38,038 nt of DNA from Symploca sp. SIO2C1 (GTDB lineage: Bacteria > Cyanobacteriota > Cyanobacteriia > Cyanobacteriales > Coleofasciculaceae): positions 1-38,038 of the forward strand of contig JAAHGL010000058.1 in the NCBI GenBank assembly GCA_010692635.1, in the 5' to 3' direction. A program made the position numbers and the translations under genes. The notes below the pieces were generated by a model. The model saw only the letters and a list, made by a program, of their open reading frames with translations, did no database searches and was not told the DNA's origin. Shown piece after piece: positions 26,109-34,324 of this stretch. The first letter of the stretch is position 1. Each line of letters begins with the position of its first letter.

Positions 26109-26723
26109 ATGCCTAGAGCGCCCATTATCCATCCCAATCAATCCTATACCTTTGCTGATTACTTTAAGCTCAACTTTGCTCCGCAAGATATCCTGGCCTA
26201 TTTCAACGTTTCCCTGCAACGTCGCTCCCTAAAATTGCCCCATTATACAGGCACACTTGATCGCTTCAGCAACCTCAAAATCCGCATCGAAGAAAGCCTA
26301 CCCCGCCTCAGTCTCACCAGCGAAATGGCCCGCAGGGAATTTCTTATTGCTCCGGTATTAACTGATGTACTGCACTACACCGAAGCTACCCTCAATGTTG
26401 AGTATCCCATAGCTGTTAGCAATCAGCTCAAAGGTTCCTTAGATTACCTGCTGCAAAATCATCAAACCTTTCTAGTGATAGAAGCAAAAAACGAAGATCT
26501 AGAACGAGGCTTTGTACAACTTGCGATCGAACTGATTGCCCTAGATCAATGGATTGAATCCGAGAAAACCATCTTGCAGGGGGCTATTTCTACCGGCAAT
26601 ATCTGGCAGTTTGGACAATTTAATTGCCAGTCTCGTGAAGTGACTCAAGATCTTGATCTTTACCGCGTACCTGCTGATCTCGAAGACCTCCTACGCATCT
26701 TAGTCCAAACCCTTATTCATTAA
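26109..26723 (+). CDS. putative PD-(D/E)XK-like nuclease-fold protein, unknown function
   Basis: A 204-residue soluble protein. The middle reads GSLDYLLQNHQTFLVIEAKNEDLERGFVQLAIELIALDQWI: an Asp, then a hydrophobic strand and E-A-K, then a Gln-rich helix. That is the D...ExK...Q arrangement of PD-(D/E)XK nucleases and of Holliday-resolvase-like folds. The N-terminus (IHPNQSYTFADYFKLN) has the feel of cyanobacterial paralogue families of unknown role. It follows phoH by 18 bp, so could be co-transcribed. Fold call is moderate; target unknown. Confidence 0.62.
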   Translation: MPRAPIIHPNQSYTFADYFKLNFAPQDILAYFNVSLQRRSLKLPHYTGTLDRFSNLKIRIEESLPRLSLTSEMARREFLIAPVLTDVLHYTEATLNVEYPIAVSNQLKGSLDYLLQNHQTFLVIEAKNEDLERGFVQLAIELIALDQWIESEKTILQGAISTGNIWQFGQFNCQSREVTQDLDLYRVPADLEDLLRILVQTLIH

Positions 26724-27112
26724 TGAATTAATTATTAATTATCCATTGGCAAGCGATCGCATCCTTACAGTTTTCATGTCAGAAATTTTATCGGTTGCAT
26801 AGAACTTGGTTGCGTTGGTCGTTATTTTTTGCTAGTATTAATTCATAATGGTAAAAGTGTGCGCACATATATAAACCCCTTCGCCTCTAGCCAATAGTAC
26901 TCTATCAATCAAGAAATGCAAGCATTGAGGGCGTAAGCATTGAGGGCGCAAGCATTGCGCCCCTACCATTAATATGGGCAAGAGGAAGCATTTACCCCCA
27001 CATCCCACATCAGTAGGGGCGTATGGCATACGCCCTTAAGATTGCATAGACTTAAGATTGCATAGACTTAAGATTGCATACGCCCTGAGGATACAGAATC
27101 GGGCATCAAGAG
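26724..27112. other. intergenic region with two tandem-repeat clusters
   Basis: About 390 bp. It contains AATTATTAATTATCC repeats, a HIP1 site, GCAAGCATTGAGGGC repeats (26918-26963) and a 16-bp tandem repeat (27035-27080). I see no coding frame that escapes these repeats. Confidence 0.55.
27035..27080. repeat. 16-bp unit repeated 2.9 times
   Basis: CTTAAGATTGCATAGA occurs head to tail at 27035, 27051 and (partly) 27067. Confidence 0.9.
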
Positions 27113-28420
27113 CTATCCAGTTAACAAATTTGTCCAATCCGAGAAGCGGTGTCTTCCAAAGTTAACCGTAAAGGCAATCATCAAATTGTCTAAACACTCA
27201 ATCAGCCAATCGGCATTAACTGTAGATTCGTAATATCTACACATGCCAGCAAAATGACTAGCTATGTGAGACTTGATTCGGTTGAGGTTGTTACTAGTAT
27301 CAGCGCACAGCAAGACAATCTTCAGCAACAGCCCGACAGTAAATGTAGGTTTCAAGTTCCCGTTTAGATCCGTGAACATAAAATGGTTCTCCCTCGACTT
27401 ACAATCACCTGCATCTGGTTTGGCTAATAAGGTGGATATCAGGTGACGACAGGTTCGCATGAGCAAATTTGGGATTGGTTTCCAGGTATCTCTTTCAGGA
27501 AGAAAGTTTTTCAGTTTTTCATACAGCCAGTCATTAAATCGATGCTCTCCGTAGCTTGGATTTGCAGAATAAACAATAGAGGAGCTCAAATATTCGTATA
27601 CATGAGTCTTCATGTGTTGATAGGATGTTACCTGAGCTAGAGTCTCTAGGTGTTGCTTGGCAGCATCTTGATAAGTTAAATAGCCCTCTACAGGTCCGGC
27701 AAACTTTGTGATTGCTGTTCTTAGCTTATCTGTACTCAACAATGTGGGATTTTTCACCACCACTGTTGACGAGTGCATATGAGTCACGTAATTGAACAAA
27801 TCTTGATCAAACTGCTGTTGTTTCTTTTTCTGCAAGCACTTATTAGCTTGTAAGTTGCCGCTATTATCAGTGTTTTCTCTAGGCAAATAGTAGGGATAGA
27901 GAAGTGGATAACGATGGATTACATCAGGAATGCTTTGACTTTCTAGATCTTCACCACCTAGTGTGCCTGATTTATTTTGTGTTTGTGGAGGAGACCCTGA
28001 AACCCAGGATTTGCGCTGTAGCTCCTTATATTGTTCTGTTTGAGTAAAATCTCTAACTAATTTCCGTAACCGCTGTGTTGGTTCAAACCTGGCAGGTGAT
28101 GAAGGCTCAGATTTAAATAAATCTACTAGCTCATACACTGCTTGACTTTGATCTAATCCTGGTTGAGACCACCAATAGTTAATCAGACTGTAGCAGCAGC
28201 GATTCAAAAGGTGAGGTAGTTCACTACATGCCCATTTGGACATGACTATTCTGTTGAGAGCATTGATAACTTGTACTTCAGGGTAATTTACACCCTCTAT
28301 AAATAGGATACGAAAACGTTCAACCAGGGTACTGTGAGACTCGGTTTTTCTGATATTGAGGATATGGCAACAGATGTATTCTGAGTCAAGCTCGAAGGTG
28401 TTGTAAGAATAGCTTGTCAT
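27113..28420 (-). CDS. 435-aa soluble protein of unknown function, next to the STAND ATPase
   Basis: No catalytic motif recognised. The N-terminal third carries LVERFRILFIEGVNYPEVQ and the Cys/Trp-rich SELPHLLNRCCYSLINYWW, which I believe belong to a conserved cyanobacterial family of unknown role. Region ~125-205 is low complexity and polar. The C-terminal third is helical, with a HRFNDWLYEKL motif echoed near the end as HRFSDWTNLL, so it may hold two similar helical modules. No signal peptide or membrane helix. The gene lies 206 bp downstream of the STAND ATPase gene on the same strand, so it may be its partner or effector; that is inference. Confidence 0.6.
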   Translation of the reverse strand: MTSYSYNTFELDSEYICCHILNIRKTESHSTLVERFRILFIEGVNYPEVQVINALNRIVMSKWACSELPHLLNRCCYSLINYWWSQPGLDQSQAVYELVDLFKSEPSSPARFEPTQRLRKLVRDFTQTEQYKELQRKSWVSGSPPQTQNKSGTLGGEDLESQSIPDVIHRYPLLYPYYLPRENTDNSGNLQANKCLQKKKQQQFDQDLFNYVTHMHSSTVVVKNPTLLSTDKLRTAITKFAGPVEGYLTYQDAAKQHLETLAQVTSYQHMKTHVYEYLSSSIVYSANPSYGEHRFNDWLYEKLKNFLPERDTWKPIPNLLMRTCRHLISTLLAKPDAGDCKSRENHFMFTDLNGNLKPTFTVGLLLKIVLLCADTSNNLNRIKSHIASHFAGMCRYYESTVNADWLIECLDNLMIAFTVNFGRHRFSDWTNLLTG

Positions 28421-28626
28421 GGCAACTAATATTAAGTGATAGATACCCTAGCTGGAAAATATGGCAAACAACACTCTATGGTGAGTGAAGTAGCTTCGGA
28501 GCAGGGAGTAGGTTGTGTTGATTACGCCCATAACGGGTGCCGCCTTACCCGTAGGGCTTCCTACCGCTTTTGTGAGTGAGTATTGAATCAAGCATATTAT
28601 AGCGGGTAAATTAATTTATGAATACC

Positions 28627-29991
28627 TTACTCTGGGTAGTCTTTGATATATGCTGCCATCAAGCGCTGTAGAAAATACTGTCCCTCCCTCTCCTGGATTA
28701 TGTCTCTTCTCCTTAAGGAAGTGAATGCTCTATATATATCATTGATTTTGAGTGCTTTTTCTTGGAACGCTAATAGTAAATCATTTATGAGAGCAGGTTC
28801 ATCGCAGACTGCCAAAAATTGGATCATTTCTTGCTCTAGTTGCGATAAACGCTGAAATTGTTGAGCTAATGAGTCTCGAATATCATCAGGAATAAATAGA
28901 TGTTGTTGATGGAGGAACATAGTTATGTTGCCACCAAGCAGTTTCCAATCTCTGGCTACAGCATTTAACACCCTTGGGTTGCCTTGATATCGACTACTTA
29001 GTGTCCGCCAATCACCATCAGATCCATGTAATCCCCTACGTGAATAAATTTTTTGAACTGTTGATTCTCCAAAACCAGATATTCTCAATGACATGACCTG
29101 AGAGATTTCGATTAGCTTGATGTCTTGCAGATCTTCGCTGCTTGTGAGAACTACACAACTTTGGTGAGGTGGTTTACTTACAGATCTTAGAAACTCACCA
29201 TAATCCTCATAGCCACTCCGGTAGGAACCATCATGAACACCACTTTCAAGAACAGATTCAAAACCATCTAGGATGATTAGGCAGGGTTGATTCAACAAAC
29301 AGTTTACTAGGGACTTTAACTCTGTTGTTTCCTCCCTATCCCCTGATATAACTTGAATTAAATCTTTGAGGAGATCCTGCATTAGTGGAGGGGGATTACC
29401 CTCTAGTGAACGCCATACTAAACAGTGGTACTGATCCCGAATTCTCTGCGCTAGCTTCACAGCCAACCAGGTTTTTCCGACTCCGACAGTGCCAAATAAT
29501 GTAATCAGTCTACAGCCATCAAGAATCTTTTGTTCTAATTGTTCTAGTTCTTGCTGTCGTCCATAGAAACCTGATATATCAGGTGCTTGGCTCCAATCTC
29601 GAAGTGGCTGGTTATAACTTGTATCAAGTTCTCTTGCTGTAGAGCTGATAAGGGAAAGCTCAGGGTTATTTTGTGACTGGACATCTTCCTTGGGGGGAGG
29701 TAGCGTCGAATTTGTGTTTTCACAAAGTCTCGGCAGCACATCCCAGCAGTTTTTCTTCTTAATCTTCTCTCCGAACAGTTCAGTGAGCCGTGTCCATAGA
29801 TTCGGTCCTACCTGGTTCTGAATATATCTGTAGGAATAATGTTTACTATTATTGGCTGCTATTTCCTTGTATGTCTGCCTGTCCAAACATCCTCGCAAGA
29901 CAAGCTTTTCGACAAGAGTCAGTTCTTCTCCTCCTTCCGATGCAATTTTGTCAACCATATCAACAATTTGATCTAACTGAGGAGGATTCAT
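28627..29991 (-). CDS. STAND (NB-ARC) ATPase with vMAP-type N-terminal domain, no sensor repeats
   Basis: Residues ~1-80 form the HTH-like N-terminal domain found in vWA-MoxR-associated and many cyanobacterial WD40 proteins (EELTLVEKLVLRGCLDRQTYKEIA, QNQVGPNLWTRLTELFGE). The NB-ARC ATPase follows, with FYGRQQELEQL, Walker A GTVGVGKT and Walker B CLIILDGFESV. A winged-helix part (~385-454) ends in LQRLMAAYIKDYPE. Related proteins continue with WD40 or TPR repeats that sense a signal; here the gene stops directly after the winged helix. It may be a short family member or a truncated one. Such proteins act as signal-triggered switches in defence or cell death. Confidence 0.85.
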   Translation of the reverse strand: MNPPQLDQIVDMVDKIASEGGEELTLVEKLVLRGCLDRQTYKEIAANNSKHYSYRYIQNQVGPNLWTRLTELFGEKIKKKNCWDVLPRLCENTNSTLPPPKEDVQSQNNPELSLISSTARELDTSYNQPLRDWSQAPDISGFYGRQQELEQLEQKILDGCRLITLFGTVGVGKTWLAVKLAQRIRDQYHCLVWRSLEGNPPPLMQDLLKDLIQVISGDREETTELKSLVNCLLNQPCLIILDGFESVLESGVHDGSYRSGYEDYGEFLRSVSKPPHQSCVVLTSSEDLQDIKLIEISQVMSLRISGFGESTVQKIYSRRGLHGSDGDWRTLSSRYQGNPRVLNAVARDWKLLGGNITMFLHQQHLFIPDDIRDSLAQQFQRLSQLEQEMIQFLAVCDEPALINDLLLAFQEKALKINDIYRAFTSLRRRDIIQEREGQYFLQRLMAAYIKDYPE

Positions 29992-30081
29992 TAGCCAAGA
30001 AAGATTAGTACAGCCAGAGAAAAACTTGCTGTCTAGTTTAACCTGAACTTTCCTGACATTTTCTTAACTTTTTAATCTGTG

Positions 30082-30186
30082 ATACCAAATCCGGTTATTG
30101 TGGGGTACTTATCAAAATCCCCAAATCTTTTCCAGACAAAGGCTTTGATTTTTTTTAATAGACCCTTGGTAAAGCGGATTTGGTAT
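30082..30186. repeat. element with 12-bp perfect inverted ends
   Basis: ATACCAAATCCG (30082-30093) is exactly complementary to CGGATTTGGTAT (30175-30186). A direct repeat ACCTGAACTTT flanks or adjoins it (near 30040 and 30188), which might be an insertion scar. It is non-coding. A single half-site (AGATTTGGTATCA) also occurs near 20955. Confidence 0.6.
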
Positions 30187-30611
30187 GACCTGAACTTTGC
30201 ATCCGTAGCAGCAAATTTTTTCATTCAGGCGTTTGAGATTTTGCGGAAGGCTCAAATGCATAAGGCAAGATGGATTTGCCCAAGATATAAAAGCTCACTG
30301 GATTTGCAAAAGCAGCAAAATATAGGGAATTCTTGACACAATTGCCATGATTCACCCTTAGGTCAGTGGGTGAATTAACAGCATCGATCAGAGTTTTTAG
30401 CTTAACTTTTCTCAAATAACCTTAACTTTGTATTCTGCAAAATTCAAAAAAATACCATAAAACATGAAGTTTTTTATGAACTTTTTTCTGGAAAATTCAG
30501 ATGCCAAATTCAATTCCATTAGTTACTATATAATCAGTTGAATTGAATGGTCAAGGGGTAAAACAGAAAACCTAGGAACATTTTTTTGCTTACAGTAGTC
30601 TGCCCTGGACA

Positions 30612-30648
30612 ACTATACTAAACAGCGGTGTAGTGAATGCAGTATAGT
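30612..30648. promoter_or_regulatory. operator-like inverted repeat
   Basis: ACTATACT (30612-30619) and AGTATAGT (30641-30648) are 21 bp apart and ~80 bp upstream of the first membrane-protein gene. It could bind a dimeric regulator or fold in RNA. Confidence 0.35.
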
Positions 30649-30728
30649 GAACCATCAAGCATAGTAGCAAGAGAAGCAATTAGTGCTCTGCAAGAATCCC
30701 ATATCAGTTAAAAATGGAGTAAAAAGTC

Positions 30729-30974
30729 ATGGGCAAAAAACAATTTAATCAAAAGATTAAAGCAGGAAGAGATGCCAAAGTAGTTGGTGGGAATTACACC
30801 AAAACAACGAATGTCAACATTTGGTTGATGATCGTTGGAGTCATAGCAACTGGTTCTATGGTTTGGCTCGGAATCAAATTCTTTGGCAACTTCATTGAGC
30901 TGAAACGCGAAAGTAATCAAGAGCCACGATCATTAATTGTTCCACTTGAACACAATTTAAAGCAGTTAGTATAG
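30729..30974 (+). CDS. small membrane protein with one AGRD/GNY motif
   Basis: Residues 11-30 are KAGRDAKVVGGNYTKTTNVN, then one membrane helix (~31-52, IWLMIVGVIATGSMVWLG) and a short charged tail. The N-terminal motif recurs twice in the next protein, which starts 3 bp after this stop codon, so the two form an operon. The motif (G, N and T at fixed spacing, polar, no Pro) has the look of short beta-arch amyloid-signalling motifs (HET-s/RHIM-like), as described for some bacterial NLR partners. That is inference. A GGAG lies ~11 nt before the ATG. Function unknown. Confidence 0.72.
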   Translation: MGKKQFNQKIKAGRDAKVVGGNYTKTTNVNIWLMIVGVIATGSMVWLGIKFFGNFIELKRESNQEPRSLIVPLEHNLKQLV

Positions 30975-30977
30975 ACT

Positions 30978-32027
30978 ATGGCGAAAAAATCCAAGGCGGG
31001 CAGATATCATACTAAAGTTGGAGGGAATTACAGAAAAAAAATTAGGATCTCTAAAGCAGGCAGAGACAATACTAACATCGAAGGTAATTATACAAACACA
31101 ACTAATGTCTCTGCCAATGTTTTGACTTTGGTAATTTCCCTATTGGCTTTATTTGGTATTTTGGCTTCATTTGGTATTTTGGCTTTGTTGATAGCCATAA
31201 ATTCTAAAAATTCATGTGAATGCACTGTGAATGTCAGTCAAAAAACAGGAGATAATTCATCAGTAGAAAAAACTATTGTTGAGCAAGAGATTGAGCAAGA
31301 TAAAAATCCCATTTTGAATTCGCAAAACAATTATACCGATGCAGCTCTAGATTATTTTCCAACCAGCAATACTCCTGAATTATTCTCCTATTTAACTAGT
31401 GATCCCCTATATCAAATAGGAGAGTTCGTTTTTTCTTTCACAGAAACTGAGCCTATCAAAGGAGAACTTTCAGTGAACTCAGTAGACTTCACTCCCAGCA
31501 ATATTGATACCAAGTTGCATCCAGAGGTTGCACATTCATTTTGGTTCCGTCCCCCTGTCCCTGTATCTGTGTATCCGTTTCAACTACTATCTTTGAATGC
31601 AACTGGGCATGATAACTCCACTGTGGTTAAGAAAAACAAGCTCTTCAGCCAAGACCTAAGTAAAGCAGTTAACGCAGATAGAGCCGTCATCAAGATGGGG
31701 TTCGGCTCAATGGAGGATTTGACTGTTTCATTATTTGATAGTCCCTTCAACCTTGTCAGCACGAACAACAGCAATCAGATTACAGTTAAATCATTGCTTG
31801 AAGACGCAGGAATCAGCACAACTAAAAAAGTTAGTTTACTAGATACGACTGTGCCAGACGTAGTTTTGTCTGCTCCGATAGTTCAAGAATTCGCAATCAA
31901 TGAAGAAACGTCAGATACGGAGAGTGACTCGAAATCTGAAAGTAAAAGTATTCCAGAACATACTTCAGTTGTAAGTCTTCTAATGTTGGCGATTTTAGGT
32001 GGGTTTTCAATATTGAAGAGGCATTAG
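30978..32027 (+). CDS. membrane protein with two AGRD/GNY repeats and a PEP-CTERM-like tail
   Basis: Residues 6-25 (KAGRYHTKVGGNYRKKIRIS) and 26-45 (KAGRDNTNIEGNYTNTTNVS) are two adjoining 20-residue repeats, the same unit as in the upstream protein. A membrane helix follows (~47-75), encoded partly by an 18-bp tandem DNA repeat (FGILA twice). Then come CECTV, a ~230-residue predicted outer region with DPLYQIGEFVFSFTETEPIKG and a Ser/Asp/Glu spacer. The end IPEHTSVVSLLMLAILGGFSILKRH resembles PEP-CTERM sorting signals (Pro-Glu, helix, basic end) with His for the second Pro. The two ends together suggest a cytoplasmic repeat tag, a membrane crossing and an outer domain. No known homologue named. 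Confidence 0.7.
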   Translation: MAKKSKAGRYHTKVGGNYRKKIRISKAGRDNTNIEGNYTNTTNVSANVLTLVISLLALFGILASFGILALLIAINSKNSCECTVNVSQKTGDNSSVEKTIVEQEIEQDKNPILNSQNNYTDAALDYFPTSNTPELFSYLTSDPLYQIGEFVFSFTETEPIKGELSVNSVDFTPSNIDTKLHPEVAHSFWFRPPVPVSVYPFQLLSLNATGHDNSTVVKKNKLFSQDLSKAVNADRAVIKMGFGSMEDLTVSLFDSPFNLVSTNNSNQITVKSLLEDAGISTTKKVSLLDTTVPDVVLSAPIVQEFAINEETSDTESDSKSESKSIPEHTSVVSLLMLAILGGFSILKRH

Positions 32028-32133
32028 GTGTCCCACTTAAAATTGTTCATCAAATCCTAGGTTGGGTTGAGGAAGAAACCCGGTTCTTCTGTATCCGTTA
32101 TGCTAAACTGGCAACTTCAACAAAGCCTAAATC

Positions 32134-32370
32134 ATGCAAATTACCCTTGAACTACCCGATAACCTCCAACTAACCGAAACCGATTTACGAACTGAACTAG
32201 CGATCGCTCTATTCGAGCAGCAGCGCATCACCCTTGGCACTGCTAGCAAAATTACTGGACTCCATCAAATTGAATTCCAACGACTGATTGCCAGTCGTGG
32301 CATCAGCGTTCACTATGATGTTGAAGATTTAGATCAAGACCTCACTAGCTTGCGTCAGGATGGTTGGTAA
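32134..32370 (+). CDS. UPF0175 family antitoxin
   Basis: A 78-residue protein whose pattern ELPDNLQLTETDLRTELAIALFEQQRITLGTASKITGLHQIEFQRLIASRGISVHYD (quoted in parts: ELAIALFEQQRITLG, TASKITGLHQIEFQRLI) is typical of UPF0175. The second part is a helix-turn-helix-like domain. It is paired with a DUF3368 toxin gene whose ATG overlaps its stop (TAATG), the usual layout of this toxin-antitoxin module. It probably autoregulates the pair. Nearly identical 35-bp sequence from its 5' part recurs at 32887-32921. Confidence 0.9.
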   Translation: MQITLELPDNLQLTETDLRTELAIALFEQQRITLGTASKITGLHQIEFQRLIASRGISVHYDVEDLDQDLTSLRQDGW

Positions 32371-32861
32371 TGCTGATTGTTAGTAATACCTCACCCCTGA
32401 GCAATCTAGCTGTGATTGGCGAAATCAATCTCCTGCAACAGATTTACCCCAAAATTCTGATTCCACCCATTGTTCATACTGAACTAATGAACTTCCCTGA
32501 AATTCAGCCTACAATCGCTACATTGATTAACCTAGGGTGGCTTGAGATCCAAGCGCCTAAAAACCTTCAATTCATTCAAGCTTTTACCCAAACCCTTGAT
32601 TCAGGTGAAGCAGCTGCGATATCTTTGGCTCTTGAAGTAAATGCAGATCGTTTACTGATTGATGAACGACTTGGCAGAAAAATTGCCTTACAATACGGAC
32701 TCAAAATTCGTGGTATTTTAGGTATTCTGGTTAATGCCAAAAATCAAGGGTTTATTCCCGCTGTCAAGCCGCTACTTGATCGCTTAATTGGCGAGGCAGG
32801 CTTCCGAGTCAGTCAAGTGCTTTATGCTCACACTCTTCAAGAATCAAATGAAACACAATGA
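32370..32861 (+). CDS. DUF3368 PIN-like toxin
   Basis: The start VSNTSPLSNLAVIG and the acidic LDSGEAAAISLALE and LLIDERLGRKIA are the conserved acidic sites of the PIN-like DUF3368 family, whose members are expected to be ribonucleases. GLKIRGILGILVNAK is also typical. The ATG at 32370 overlaps the antitoxin stop, which supports translational coupling; a TTG two codons upstream is less likely. The acidic residues appear intact, so the toxin may be active. Confidence 0.88.
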   Translation: MLIVSNTSPLSNLAVIGEINLLQQIYPKILIPPIVHTELMNFPEIQPTIATLINLGWLEIQAPKNLQFIQAFTQTLDSGEAAAISLALEVNADRLLIDERLGRKIALQYGLKIRGILGILVNAKNQGFIPAVKPLLDRLIGEAGFRVSQVLYAHTLQESNETQ

Positions 32862-32886
32862 CTAAATCTTGGACTTTCTAGGCTTG

Positions 32887-32921
32887 CTCCAACTAACCGA
32901 AACCGATTTACGTACTGAACT
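32887..32921 (+). repeat. duplicated fragment of the UPF0175 antitoxin gene
   Basis: Thirty-four of 35 bases match 32164-32198 (starting CTCCAACTAACCGAAACCG and running to the ACTGAACT). It lies after the toxin gene, runs into an AATTATC array and has no usable frame of its own. It looks like the leftover of a second antitoxin copy. Confidence 0.8.
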
Positions 32922-32948
32922 CAATTATCAATTATCAATTATCAATTA
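32921..32948. repeat. AATTATC heptamer array
   Basis: Four imperfect units (CAATTAT) abut the end of trmFO. Confidence 0.8.
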
Positions 32949-34295
32949 TTAATTATTCATTCTCATCCAATGATCTAGATCAGCAAGAGCGCGATCGCGA
33001 TATACTCCATATCGTTCTCGCTTATTTTTAATCCTTACTGGTAGCTGGGGTAAGATACCAAAATTGGGTGGCATCGGTTGGAAATGCTTGGGTGAGGCAG
33101 AACTAATAAACTCAAACAACGCCCCCATCATGGTGGTGGCTGGTAAAATTACTGGCTCTAATCCTAATACCAGCCGCGCTGCATTTGTACCTGCCAGCCA
33201 TCCTCCAGCGGAAGCTGCTGTATAGCCTTCAGTACCTACCAGTTGTCCCGCTGCGAGCAAAGTAGGACGCTGATTAAATTGTAGGGTTGCTTGCAATAGT
33301 TGGGGAGCATTCAAGAAAGTATTGCGGTGCATCACCCCCATCCGCACGAATTCCGCCTCTTCCAATCCTGGAATCAGTCGAAATACCCGTTTTTGTTCAC
33401 CCCAGCGCAAATTAGTTTGGAATCCTACCATATTCCACAACTGACCCGCTTTATCTTCCTGCCGCAACTGCACTACCGCATAGGGACGTTTCTCTTTATT
33501 TTCTGGATCACGGTAGTCTCCCTGACGAGCATCAAATAGTCCCACCGGCTTCAAAGGTCCGTAGCGCATCGTATCCTCTCCTCGCCGCGCCATCTCTTCA
33601 ATCGGCAGACAACCTTCAAAGAATTTGGCGGTTTCTTGCTCAAAGTCCTTCAATTCAGTTTGTTCTGCTGCACAGAGTTCCTGCCAGAAATGGAGATATT
33701 GCTCCCGATTCATCGGACAGTTGAGATAAGCTGCTTCTCCTTTGTCGTAGCGAGAAGCCAGAAAAGCAATTTCACGATTAATGGATTCCCCTACCACAAT
33801 CGGACTAGCGGCATCAAAAAAGCTGAAGTATTCCATACTAGTAAAGTGCTGTAAGTCTTCAGCTAAAGCAGGAGTAGTTAAAGGACCTGTAGTTAGAACA
33901 ACCACACCTTCAGGGGGAATTTGAGTTACTTCATCCCGACGCAATTCAATCAGGGGATGACTAGCAAGAGTTTCCGTCAACTCTTGGCTAAATACGGCTC
34001 TATCTACCGCTAAGGCTCCCCCTGCCGGAACCGCATGTTCATCTGCTTTACGGATAATGATCGAACCCAGATGTCGCAGTTCAGCGTGTAACAAACCCGC
34101 CGCGCGATCGCTTGACTGAGCACCAAAGGAGTTACTACACACTAGTTCTGCCAATTCTCCAGTATGATGAGCAGGAGAAAGGCGCATCGGTCGCATCTCA
34201 TGCAGTACTACTTGTATCCCTGCCTGAGCAATCTGCCATGCGGCTTCTGTACCAGCAAGTCCACCGCCGATTACTTGAATCCTTTGTTGCTCCAT
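32949..34295 (-). CDS. trmFO: tRNA (m5U54) methyltransferase, folate/FAD type
   Basis: Methylates U54 of tRNA using methylenetetrahydrofolate and FAD. The FAD-binding start [11 protein letters not shown] (~10-20), LHEMRP, the C-containing ELVCSNSFG and [10 protein letters not shown] are family marks, as are [26 protein letters not shown] and [21 protein letters not shown] near the end. At 448 aa it is full length. The start ATG is at 34295. The FHA gene is upstream by 29 bp on the same strand. A HIP1 site lies just downstream. Confidence 0.96.
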   Translation of the reverse strand: MEQQRIQVIGGGLAGTEAAWQIAQAGIQVVLHEMRPMRLSPAHHTGELAELVCSNSFGAQSSDRAAGLLHAELRHLGSIIIRKADEHAVPAGGALAVDRAVFSQELTETLASHPLIELRRDEVTQIPPEGVVVLTTGPLTTPALAEDLQHFTSMEYFSFFDAASPIVVGESINREIAFLASRYDKGEAAYLNCPMNREQYLHFWQELCAAEQTELKDFEQETAKFFEGCLPIEEMARRGEDTMRYGPLKPVGLFDARQGDYRDPENKEKRPYAVVQLRQEDKAGQLWNMVGFQTNLRWGEQKRVFRLIPGLEEAEFVRMGVMHRNTFLNAPQLLQATLQFNQRPTLLAAGQLVGTEGYTAASAGGWLAGTNAARLVLGLEPVILPATTMMGALFEFISSASPKHFQPMPPNFGILPQLPVRIKNKRERYGVYRDRALADLDHWMRMNN

Positions 34296-34324
34296 TATTC
34301 ACCCCCTACCCCGTGCCTCTTGCA

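Larger units (their letters stand above)
29992..30728. other. ~740-bp divergent intergenic region
   Basis: It separates the STAND gene from the two AGRD/GNY membrane protein genes. It has the inverted-end element (30082-30186), a hairpin ATTCACCC/GGGTGAAT near 30350-30376, three TTAACTTT sequences (30057, 30399, 30421) and an 8-bp inverted repeat (30612-30648). No gene is supported. Confidence 0.5.

Noticed and set aside
26838-27029. 63-codon minus frame with repeated RPQCL
   Set aside because: Encoded by the GCAAGCATTGAGGGC repeats; not a gene.
30079-30415. short frames on both strands in the STAND upstream region
   Set aside because: They cross the inverted-end element, have no ribosome-binding site and no recognisable residues.
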